Of a DNA stretch of 64,000 bases, positions 58,206 through 64,000 are shown in pieces. The DNA is taken from contig JANPZU010000008.1 of the NCBI GenBank assembly GCA_024707405.1, forward strand, positions 310,001-374,000, in the 5' to 3' direction. A program made the position numbers and the translations under genes. Under the pieces are notes generated by a model. It saw nothing but the letters and a program-made list of their open reading frames with translations, did not search any database and had not been told where the DNA came from. Origin of the DNA: Luteimonas sp. Its GTDB lineage: Bacteria > Pseudomonadota > Gammaproteobacteria > Xanthomonadales > Xanthomonadaceae. Each line of letters begins with the position of its first letter. Position 1 is the stretch's first letter.

Positions 58206-59429
58206 TTACTTCACGCCGGCACCCGCGCTGGCAACACTCGGCGCCGTGGATTGCGCACGCATCGCCACCGTTTCCGGCGCCACCGGCATGCCCGGGAAGA
58301 ACACCTTCTGCACGCCGTTGACGATCACCTTGTCGCCGGGGATGAGCCCTTGTTCGACCACGCGCAGGCCATCGACCAGCGGGCCGAGCACCACGTCGCG
58401 ACGCTCGGCGGTGTCGCCTTCGCCCAGCACGTAGACGTACTTGCGATCCTGGTCGGTCAGTACCGCCTTGTCATCGACCAGCAACGCGTTGAATTCGCCG
58501 CTGCCTTCGAGCTGCACGCGTGCGAACAGGCCCGGCGTGAACACTCCGTCCGGATTGCGCAGCACGGCGCGCGCACGGATGGTGCCGGTGGCCGGATCGA
58601 CGCGGTTGTCGACGAAATCCACGGTGCCGGCGTGTGGGTGTCCGTCATCGCTGGCAAGGCCGACGCGCACCGGATTGCCGGTGCCGTCACGCTCGCCTTC
58701 ACGCGCCAGTCGCGCATAGCGCAGCCAGCTGCGTTCATCGGCTTCGAAGTACACGTGCACCGGATCCTGCGACACCACCGTGGTCAGCAGCGTGGCATCG
58801 GCCTGCGCCAGGTTGCCGGTGGTCACCAGCGCGCGGCCGGCACGGCCATCGATCGGCGAGCGCACTTCGGTGAACTGCAAGTCGAGGCGCGCGGCGGTGA
58901 CCGCGGCTTCTGCGGCGCGCACCGCGGCGTTGCCCTGTGCAGTGGCGGCATTGCGGGTCTCGAATTCCTCGCGCGAGATCGCCTGTGCATCGACCAGCGC
59001 CTTGGCACGCACGTTCTGTGCGTTGGCTAGCTGCGATTCGCTGCGGGCGCGTGCGAGGTCGGCCTGTGCGCGTTCGAGCGCGGCGCGATACGGCCGCTGG
59101 TCGATCACGAACAGCAGGTCGCCCTTGCGCACGGCCTGGCCTTCCGTGAACGCGACGCGCTCGACGTAGCCGCTCACGCGCGGACGCAGGTCGACGGTCT
59201 CGACCGCGACCACGCGGCCGGTGAAGTCGTCCCACTGCCGCACCTGTTCGGACAGCACGGTCGCGACGCTGACTTCGGGTGCGGGCGGCGCGCCCTCGCC
59301 CGGCGCGGCCTGGCTGCTGCAACCGATCAGGATCGCCAGCGCCAGTGCAGCGACCACGGGGCGGAAGACAGCGGTATCGAACAATTCCTTGCGCGGCTGG
59401 CGTGCCGCGACGGCATCAGAAGGCTTCAT
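58206..59429 (-). CDS. smeV: RND efflux periplasmic adaptor lipoprotein (SmeV/MexE-like)
   Basis: A 407-residue membrane-fusion lipoprotein. N-terminal basic stretch, hydrophobic segment and lipobox LIGC (Cys 37); barrel-sandwich lipoyl halves (VERVAFTEGQAVRKGDLLFVIDQRP; DLQFTEVRSPIDGRAGRALV) around a short alpha-helical hairpin (AALERAQADLARARSESQLA); beta-barrel (DPVHVYFEADERSWLRYARL) and membrane-proximal domain (VYVLGEGDTAERRDVVLGPL VDGLRVVEQGLIPGDKVIVN). It links the SmeW-like pump to the SmeX-like channel. The ATG 59429 lies 14 bp inside the 3' end of the smeU1-like gene. The 187-bp gap before smeW holds a GC-rich hairpin-prone segment. Confidence 0.88.
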   Translation of the reverse strand: MKPSDAVAARQPRKELFDTAVFRPVVAALALAILIGCSSQAAPGEGAPPAPEVSVATVLSEQVRQWDDFTGRVVAVETVDLRPRVSGYVERVAFTEGQAVRKGDLLFVIDQRPYRAALERAQADLARARSESQLANAQNVRAKALVDAQAISREEFETRNAATAQGNAAVRAAEAAVTAARLDLQFTEVRSPIDGRAGRALVTTGNLAQADATLLTTVVSQDPVHVYFEADERSWLRYARLAREGERDGTGNPVRVGLASDDGHPHAGTVDFVDNRVDPATGTIRARAVLRNPDGVFTPGLFARVQLEGSGEFNALLVDDKAVLTDQDRKYVYVLGEGDTAERRDVVLGPLVDGLRVVEQGLIPGDKVIVNGVQKVFFPGMPVAPETVAMRAQSTAPSVASAGAGVK

Positions 59430-60246
59430 CGTGGAGGATTCCGGGAGAGGTGGGGGGAAGGACGGAGAGCGAGGCCAGCAGTGCGCGCGCATCGCGTAGT
59501 TCGCGTGCCGGGAGGTGGTCGGTCGGGTGCCGTGCGGGGACGCGTTGCTCGCGGATGCGCCTGTCGGCCATCGCCTCGCGGCCGATGTCGAGCATCGCCA
59601 GCGCACGGCGACCGAAGGCCGTCGCCTTGGCGTGCACGGCGGCATCCTGTGCGGGAGGCTTGCCGCCGAGCGGGGCATCGAGCGTCAGCAACTGCACGCG
59701 TAGGCCATGGCGCTCGGCCTCGTCGTGCAGCACGCGCACCATCATCCGCAACGCGGCGGCGGCGATCGAGCAATGGCCATAGCCGGCCCACGGGTAATTG
59801 CCGCCGGGGCCGCCAATCAGCACGTAACCATGCGCGCCGTCCTGCGGCAGCAGCGGGAACAGATGGCGCGCCGCGAACAGGTGCGGCATCAGGTCTTCGT
59901 CCAGGGTGCGGCGCAGGACGTTCGCGGGCTGGTCGATCAACCGCCCGCAGGCATGCTGGCCGACGAGACTGGCGACCACGCCGTCGAACCCGATGTGCAG
60001 CGCGCGCAGGCGCGCGGCCAGTTCCGCGGCATCGCCATCGCTGGCGACCGAGGCTTCGACCGTGCGCAACGATGCGCCGGGATGCGCGACGCGCAAGGCC
60101 TGCAGTGCATCGGCATCATGCGAGACCGCGACCACGGCACGGCCATCGTCCAGCGCTGCCTGCACCACGCCGCGGCCGATCTCGCCGCCGGCACCCAGCA
60201 CCAACAGTGCGGGCCGAATTGTCCCGTTTTCGATTATCCCGGTCAT
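59416..60246 (-). CDS. smeU1: SDR-like protein at the head of the efflux operon (SmeU1-like)
   Basis: A 276-residue Rossmann-fold protein: nucleotide motif VLGAGGEIGRG (about 17-27), VVASLVGQHACGRLIDQPANVLRR (cofactor-side helix), YVLIGGPGGNYPWAGYGH (about 141-158). The classical YxxxK is YGHCS here (Tyr 156, Ser 160), so the catalytic Lys is missing and reductase activity is doubtful; it may bind cofactor or act non-catalytically. Position matches smeU1 in smeU1VWU2X. The ATG 60246 overlaps the stop of an 81-residue membrane protein gene (ATGA), which supports this start over an ATG at 60267. Confidence 0.72.
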   Translation of the reverse strand: MTGIIENGTIRPALLVLGAGGEIGRGVVQAALDDGRAVVAVSHDADALQALRVAHPGASLRTVEASVASDGDAAELAARLRALHIGFDGVVASLVGQHACGRLIDQPANVLRRTLDEDLMPHLFAARHLFPLLPQDGAHGYVLIGGPGGNYPWAGYGHCSIAAAALRMMVRVLHDEAERHGLRVQLLTLDAPLGGKPPAQDAAVHAKATAFGRRALAMLDIGREAMADRRIREQRVPARHPTDHLPARELRDARALLASLSVLPPTSPGILHDEAF

Positions 60247-60488
60247 GGGAATGATTCTCCCGTCCATGGGATATTCCGGCTGCTGCGAGCCATGGCGAAG
60301 ACCTTGTCCGACAGCTTCAGCAGGGCCGGCATCACTGCGGCGGTCACCATTGCGGACAGCACCCAGAGCCAAGGCTGGGCGACATCAAGCCATTGATTCA
60401 GAAGCAATACCGACAGCACGAGCACGTCCGCCGCCAGCAACAGCATGAAGCTGGCATAGGACAGGTGGCGACGCGGGGAGGGGCGCAT
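60243..60488 (-). CDS. Small membrane protein at the head of the efflux operon
   Basis: An 81-residue protein with a basic N-terminus (MRPSPRRHLSYASF) and two predicted membrane helices (about residues 14-33, MLLLAADVLVLSVLLLNQ; about 40-60, WLWVLSAMVTAAVMPALLKL), ending in a short cytosolic tail. No family recognised. The TGA overlaps the ATG of the SDR-like gene (ATGA), so it is probably the first gene of the operon; I do not know of a counterpart in described sme/mex operons. Confidence 0.6.
   Translation of the reverse strand: MRPSPRRHLSYASFMLLLAADVLVLSVLLLNQWLDVAQPWLWVLSAMVTAAVMPALLKLSDKVFAMARSSRNIPWTGESFP
60247..60261. promoter_or_regulatory. Copy 2 of a 15-bp palindromic motif, at the SDR gene start
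   Basis: GGGAATGATTCTCCC, 13 of 15 bases shared with copy 1 at 60559-60573 (common pattern GGGAAT-n-ATT-n-TCCC). It lies just upstream of the smeU1-like ATG. A related half-site, AATTGTCCC, is at 60217-60225. Confidence 0.4.
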
Positions 60489-60558
60489 GGCGGCAGGTCT
60501 CGTGGGGAATGGAGCGCACGATACGCATCAAAACAGAACTTGATTAGTCCGGAATTAA

Positions 60559-60573
60559 GGGAATAATTGTCCC
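60559..60573. promoter_or_regulatory. Copy 1 of a 15-bp palindromic motif in the divergent promoter region
   Basis: GGGAATAATTGTCCC, a near palindrome (GGGA...TCCC) in an AT-rich patch between the small membrane gene (start 60488) and the LysR gene (start 60613). It includes an ATAATTG core suited to LysR-type or other dimeric regulators. Confidence 0.5.
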
Positions 60574-60612
60574 GCAGGTGGGCCAAACCCCTTTTCCCTC
60601 CCGGAGCCCCTC

Positions 60613-61626
60613 ATGTCCCACGATCTCAACGACACCCTGATCTTCGTCAAGGTGGTCGAGCACGGCAGTTTCGTCGGCGCCGCCAAGTCGCTGCGCCTGC
60701 CCAAGACCACGGTCAGTCGCAAGGTGCAGGAACTCGAATCGCGCCTCGGCGCACAGTTGCTCAATCGCACCACGCGCAAGCTCGGGCTGACCGAAGCAGG
60801 CAACGTCTACTTCGAGCATTCGCAGCGCATCGCACGCGATCTCAACGAAGCCGAAAGCGCGGTCAGCCAGTTGCAGGCCGGCCCGCGTGGCTGGTTGCGC
60901 TTCACCGCGCCGTACTCGATCGGCATCGACAAGATCGCGCCGCTGCTCGGCGAGTTCCACGCACGCCATCCCGAAGTCCGCGTGGAGATGCTGCTGTCGA
61001 ACGAACCGCTCGACCTGATCGGTGGCGAAATCGACGTCGCGCTGCGTTTCGGCGCACTGCCCGATTCCACCTTCGTGGCCCGCAAGCTCGGCACGCTCAA
61101 TATCCAGGTCTATGCCGGCAATGCCTACATCGCACGCCATGGCGAGCCCTTGCATCCGGATGAACTGCAGTACCACCGCACGCTGGCGATGCCGAAGAAC
61201 CGCCACGGCAACGGCTATGCGTTCTTCCTCGACGATGGCAATGGCAAGCAGGCGTTTCCGATCCACCCGATCCTGGTCGCCAATGACCCGGCCGCGCTGA
61301 AGGGCGCCCTGGTGTGTGGCGAAGGCCTGATCGTTGCTGCCGACGTGATGGTCAAGCCACTGGTCGAGCATGGACTCGTCAAACGCGTCCTCGCCGGGTG
61401 GACCGGCGGCGAGTACGAACTCAACGCGGTGTTTCCGCGCGGACACAGCCAGTCGCCGAAGGTGCGTGCCTTCGTCGACTTCCTGCTCGAACGCCTCAAC
61501 CTGGAGATCGACTACATGTCCGCGCACTGCCCGCTGCAGCACGCGAACCGGCAGGCCGAGGACGCCGAACGCCAAGACGACATCGAGACCGGCAAGCGCA
61601 TCCTGGAGACGGTCGCGGCGGGATGA
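60613..61626 (+). CDS. smeRv: LysR family regulator, divergent from the efflux operon (SmeRv-like)
   Basis: A 337-residue LysR-type transcription factor. The winged HTH is MSHDLNDTLIFVKVVEHGSF VGAAKSLRLPKTTVSRKVQE LESRLGAQLLNRTTRKLGLTEAG (residues 1-63), followed by the linker helix and a two-lobed effector domain (from about 90: GWLRFTAPYSIGIDKIAPLL; GEIDVALRFGALPDSTFVAR; PRGHSQSPKVRAFVDFLLERL). The last 45 residues are a charged extension beyond the family end. LysR proteins next to smeVWX (SmeRv) and mexEF-oprN (MexT) control those pumps. GGAGCCC precedes the ATG. The 124-bp gap to the operon holds the palindromic motif. Confidence 0.82.
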   Translation: MSHDLNDTLIFVKVVEHGSFVGAAKSLRLPKTTVSRKVQELESRLGAQLLNRTTRKLGLTEAGNVYFEHSQRIARDLNEAESAVSQLQAGPRGWLRFTAPYSIGIDKIAPLLGEFHARHPEVRVEMLLSNEPLDLIGGEIDVALRFGALPDSTFVARKLGTLNIQVYAGNAYIARHGEPLHPDELQYHRTLAMPKNRHGNGYAFFLDDGNGKQAFPIHPILVANDPAALKGALVCGEGLIVAADVMVKPLVEHGLVKRVLAGWTGGEYELNAVFPRGHSQSPKVRAFVDFLLERLNLEIDYMSAHCPLQHANRQAEDAERQDDIETGKRILETVAAG

Positions 61627-61637
61627 AGCGGCATGGG

Positions 61638-61683
61638 GTGCGGGTGGCCGTGACCACCCGCACTGTCCACGGTGGCCGTGGAC
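61638..61683 (+). terminator. Tandem hairpins after the LysR gene
   Basis: Two perfect adjacent stems: GTGCGGGTGG / CCACCCGCAC (10 bp, 6-base loop, 61638-61663) and GTCCACGG / CCGTGGAC (8 bp, 3-base loop, 61665-61683... allowing one base either side). They lie directly after the LysR stop and before the DUF885 gene. No T-run. Confidence 0.45.
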
Positions 61684-61724
61684 GACCACAATCGGCGGTT
61701 TCCGCAAACTTCCGGAGTCTTGCC

Positions 61725-63578
61725 GTGCGACCGATCCTCAAGTGCAGCGCCCTGGCGCTGGCCCTCGCCCTTGCCGCCTGTTCGCAGCCCTCGACCGGCC
61801 CCGTCGCCGCCGCCACCGAACAGGTGCAGGAGGAGTCGAAGCGGCTCAATGCCTGGTTCGACGAGCAGTACACCGAGTGGATGCGCTTCAGCCCGGTCAT
61901 GCTGACCTTCTACGGCAGCAAGGAACTCAACGACCAGCTCGACGACGCGTCCGACGAAGCCGCGCGCAAGCGCCTGGCGTGGATGGAGGCCTCGGTCAAG
62001 GCGATGGAGGCCGGCTTCGACTACGACCGCCTCGACGAAGAGACCAAGCTGTCGTGGGATCTGTGGAAGCGCCAGTACGAAGACCTGCGCGACGGCATGG
62101 CGTTCATGCGCAACGGCTACCTGTTCGACCAGATGAACGGCATGCACAGCCTGCTGCCGACCTTCCTGATCAACTTCCACAAGGTCGAGGACGAGCAGGA
62201 CTACGTGGCCTACCTCTCGCGCCTGAACCAGGCACCGCGCCTGTTCGACCAGTTGCTCACCAATGCACGCGCATCGGCAGCGGAAGGCATCCGCCCGCCG
62301 AAGTTCGCGTTCGAAGGCGTCATCGACCAGTCGCGCAAGGTGGTCAGCGGCGCGCCGTTCGATGGCAGTGACGATGACAGCGCATTGTGGGCCGACCTGC
62401 AGGCGAAGGCGGACGCACTGGTCGCCAGCGGCGCCATCACCGCCGAACGCGCGACGGAACTGAAGCAGCAGGCGCGCACCGCGCTGCTCGAGCAGATCAA
62501 GCCGGCCTACGACGCGATCATCGCCTGGAGCGAGCAGGAGATGGAGAACGCGCTGGTCAACCCGAGCGGCGTCGGCGCCACCCATTCCAACGGTGCGGAT
62601 TACTACGCGTTCCAGTTGCGCCAGAACACCACCACCACGATGACCGCCGACGAGATCCATGCGCTCGGCCTGGCCGAAGTGGCACGGTTGCGCGGCGAGA
62701 TGGAAGCGATCAAGGACAAGGTCGGCTTCGAAGGCGACCTGCCCGCATTCTTCGCCTTCATCAACACCGACAAGCAGTTCAAGTATCCCAACACCGATGC
62801 CGGTCGCCAGGCCTACATCGACGATGCCACCGCCGCCATCGACAACATCAAGGCCGTGCTGCCCGAGTATTTCGGCATCCTGCCTAAGGCCGACCTGGTC
62901 GTGCGCCGCGTCGAACCGTTCCGCGAGCAGGACGGTGCCGCGCAGCATTATTTCTCCGGCACTGCCGACGGTTCGCGTCCCGGCATCTACTACGCGCACC
63001 TGTCGGACATGAACGCGATGCCCAAGACCGAGATGGAGGTCATCGCATACCACGAGGGCCTGCCCGGCCACCACATGCAGATCTCGATCGCGCAGGAACT
63101 GCAGGGCATCCCGGTGTTCCGCACCCGCTACGGCTCCACCGCCTACGCAGAAGGCTGGGGCCTGTACTCGGAATGGCTGGCCAAGGAAATGCCGGGCACC
63201 TATGAAGACCCGTACTCCGACTACGGCCGGCTGATGTCGGAAATGTGGCGCGCGGTTCGCCTGGTGGTGGATACCGGCATGCACGCCAAGGGCTGGACCG
63301 AGCAGCAGGCGCTGGACTACTTCAGCGAGAACGGCTCGATCCCGCAAGCCGCGATGGAATCGGAAATCCGCCGTTACCTGATCATGCCCGGCCAGGCCAC
63401 GGCCTACAAAATCGGCATGATCAAGATCCAGGAACTGCGCCGGAAGGCGGAAGCCGAGCTCGGCGACAAGTTCGACATCAAGGGCTTCCACGACACCGTG
63501 CTCGGCGGCGGCGCAATGCCGCTCGACCTGCTGGAGCGTCGCGTCGACCACTGGATCGAGAAGAAGAAGGCCGGCTGA
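61725..63578 (+). CDS. DUF885 family lipoprotein, putative metallopeptidase
   Basis: A 617-residue predicted lipoprotein. The start is GTG at 61725, with GGAG upstream, giving the signal peptide MRPILKCSALALALALAACS (Cys 19). DUF885 spans almost the whole mature protein: NAWFDEQYTEWMRFSPVMLTFYG near the start, and the gluzincin-like site EVIAYHEGLPGHHMQISIAQ (about residues 437-456, HExxPGHH) followed by STAYAEGWGLYSEWLAKEM with a further Glu ligand and YLIMPGQATAYKIGMIKIQELR near the end. The family is related to M32-like carboxypeptidases; peptidase activity is likely but the substrate is unknown. It sits alone, followed by a strong hairpin. Confidence 0.88.
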   Translation: MRPILKCSALALALALAACSQPSTGPVAAATEQVQEESKRLNAWFDEQYTEWMRFSPVMLTFYGSKELNDQLDDASDEAARKRLAWMEASVKAMEAGFDYDRLDEETKLSWDLWKRQYEDLRDGMAFMRNGYLFDQMNGMHSLLPTFLINFHKVEDEQDYVAYLSRLNQAPRLFDQLLTNARASAAEGIRPPKFAFEGVIDQSRKVVSGAPFDGSDDDSALWADLQAKADALVASGAITAERATELKQQARTALLEQIKPAYDAIIAWSEQEMENALVNPSGVGATHSNGADYYAFQLRQNTTTTMTADEIHALGLAEVARLRGEMEAIKDKVGFEGDLPAFFAFINTDKQFKYPNTDAGRQAYIDDATAAIDNIKAVLPEYFGILPKADLVVRRVEPFREQDGAAQHYFSGTADGSRPGIYYAHLSDMNAMPKTEMEVIAYHEGLPGHHMQISIAQELQGIPVFRTRYGSTAYAEGWGLYSEWLAKEMPGTYEDPYSDYGRLMSEMWRAVRLVVDTGMHAKGWTEQQALDYFSENGSIPQAAMESEIRRYLIMPGQATAYKIGMIKIQELRRKAEAELGDKFDIKGFHDTVLGGGAMPLDLLERRVDHWIEKKKAG

Positions 63579-63607
63579 CGGTCGCCGACCTTTCAATGCT
63601 GTCCACC

Positions 63608-63633
63608 ACACCGCCGGCGAAAGCCGGCGGTGT
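63608..63633. terminator. Strong hairpin between DUF885 and dbpA genes
   Basis: A perfect 11-bp stem (ACACCGCCGGC / GCCGGCGGTGT) closed by a GAAA tetraloop, 29 bp after the DUF885 stop. It is followed by CGTCTTGCG, a poor T-tract, but stem and loop are typical of terminators. Confidence 0.7.
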
Positions 63634-63661
63634 CGTCTTGCGAACCTGCGATCATGCACGC

Positions 63662-64000
63662 ATGACCGACACACCCTCCTTCGCCGACCTCCTGCCACCT
63701 GCCTTGCTGCAAGGGGTCGAAGCCGCCGGCTACACGACGATGACGCCGATCCAGGCGCAGGCGCTGCCCGCGATCCTCGATGGCCGCGACGTCATCGCGC
63801 AGGCGCCCACCGGCAGCGGCAAGACCGCCGCGTTCGGACTGGGACTGCTGCACCGGCTCGATCCGACGCGCATCAAGACGCAAGCGCTGGTGCTGTGCCC
63901 CACGCGCGAACTCGCCGACCAGGTCGGCAAGCAACTGCGCAAGCTGGCCGTCGGCATCCCCAACCTCAAGGTGTCGATCCTGTGCGGCGGCATTCCGCTC
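63662..64000 (+). CDS. dbpA: ATP-dependent RNA helicase DbpA, 5' part
   Basis: The first 113 codons of a DEAD-box helicase, cut by the window end. The Q-motif TTMTPIQAQALPAIL (about 25-39), motif I APTGSGKT (48-55) and Ia PTRELADQV (about 80-88) are present, and the run TPSFADLLPPALLQGVEAAGY plus AAFGLGLLHRLDPTRIKTQALVLC closely follows E. coli DbpA rather than RhlE or SrmB. DbpA remodels 23S rRNA near hairpin 92 during large-subunit assembly, through a C-terminal domain not visible here. Confidence 0.88.
   Translation, partial: MTDTPSFADLLPPALLQGVEAAGYTTMTPIQAQALPAILDGRDVIAQAPTGSGKTAAFGLGLLHRLDPTRIKTQALVLCPTRELADQVGKQLRKLAVGIPNLKVSILCGGIPL

Noticed and set aside
55454-58321. A 955-codon open frame on the plus strand across the RND pump gene
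   Set aside because: Composition is His/Arg/Gln/Gly-rich with no fold or motif, and it is fully antisense to the SmeW-like gene, whose motifs are intact.
61512-63698. A 728-codon open frame on the minus strand across the DUF885 gene
   Set aside because: Antisense shadow; no recognisable domain, while the plus strand carries a signal peptide, lipobox and HExxPGHH site.

Overview
The window is 64 kb of dense, GC-rich bacterial chromosome with no rRNA, tRNA, CRISPR, prophage or transposase gene that I could recognise. The protein sequences (a 469-residue-type GlnA, a TorF/Gcw_chp porin linked to glnK-amtB, a fused indolepyruvate ferredoxin oxidoreductase, a SmeVWX-like efflux operon) and inverted pairs of GTAG-initiated REP elements like those of Stenotrophomonas point to the Xanthomonadaceae (Lysobacter, Luteimonas, Stenotrophomonas relatives). 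That placement is inference from family resemblance.

Layout. 1-4.3 kb: nitrogen assimilation genes on the minus strand (glnA, a TorF-type porin, glnK, amtB), preceded by a clear sigma-54 promoter and two phased NtrC-type sites; both glnA and amtB carry a single-base frameshift. 4.3-13.4 kb: uppP, small YbaA/VOC/ECF-sigma genes with a decayed VOC gene, a META/DUF4377 lipoprotein, a PEBP protein, a TPR-sulfotransferase-like protein, a YheT-type hydrolase and a PlsC-like acyltransferase. 13.4-20.5 kb: a TPR membrane protein, a hotdog thioesterase, a DUF1232 protein beside a small Gly/Tyr-tailed paralogue, and a four-gene operon ParA-SixA-YceI-phospholipase D. 20.6-27.5 kb: an AAA ATPase and a tightly overlapping five-gene ABC transporter operon with three different periplasmic adaptor proteins, one having a REP pair inserted in frame inside its lipoprotein signal peptide.

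27.6-37.5 kb: secreted proteins of unknown role, gamma-glutamyltransferase, a GAF-GGDEF-EAL phosphodiesterase and the fused indolepyruvate oxidoreductase. 37.5-39.8 kb: a convergent type II restriction-modification pair (TdeIII-like endonuclease, C5-methyltransferase with an N-terminal HTH), with a small leader ORF coupled to the endonuclease start. 39.8-52.4 kb: a serine hydrolase, an I78 inhibitor-like lipoprotein, a Tet-type MFS pump, a trimeric autotransporter with a collagen-like stalk, an ECF sigma/Ser-Thr kinase pair, an MltB-type transglycosylase, a YchJ protein and folE. 52.6-61.6 kb: an efflux operon laid out exactly like smeU1VWU2X with a divergent LysR gene, plus an extra small membrane gene at its head and repeated 15-bp operator-like motifs. 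61.7 kb to the end: a DUF885 lipoprotein peptidase and the start of dbpA.

The most system-like novelty is the ABC transporter with three adaptors; the R-M pair, the kinase/sigma/adhesin block and the REP insertion in a signal peptide are the next most interesting. Three independent single-base frameshifts (amtB, glnA, ABC ATPase) in otherwise perfect genes suggest sequence errors rather than decay, whereas the VOC remnant at 7.4-7.65 kb looks like true decay.
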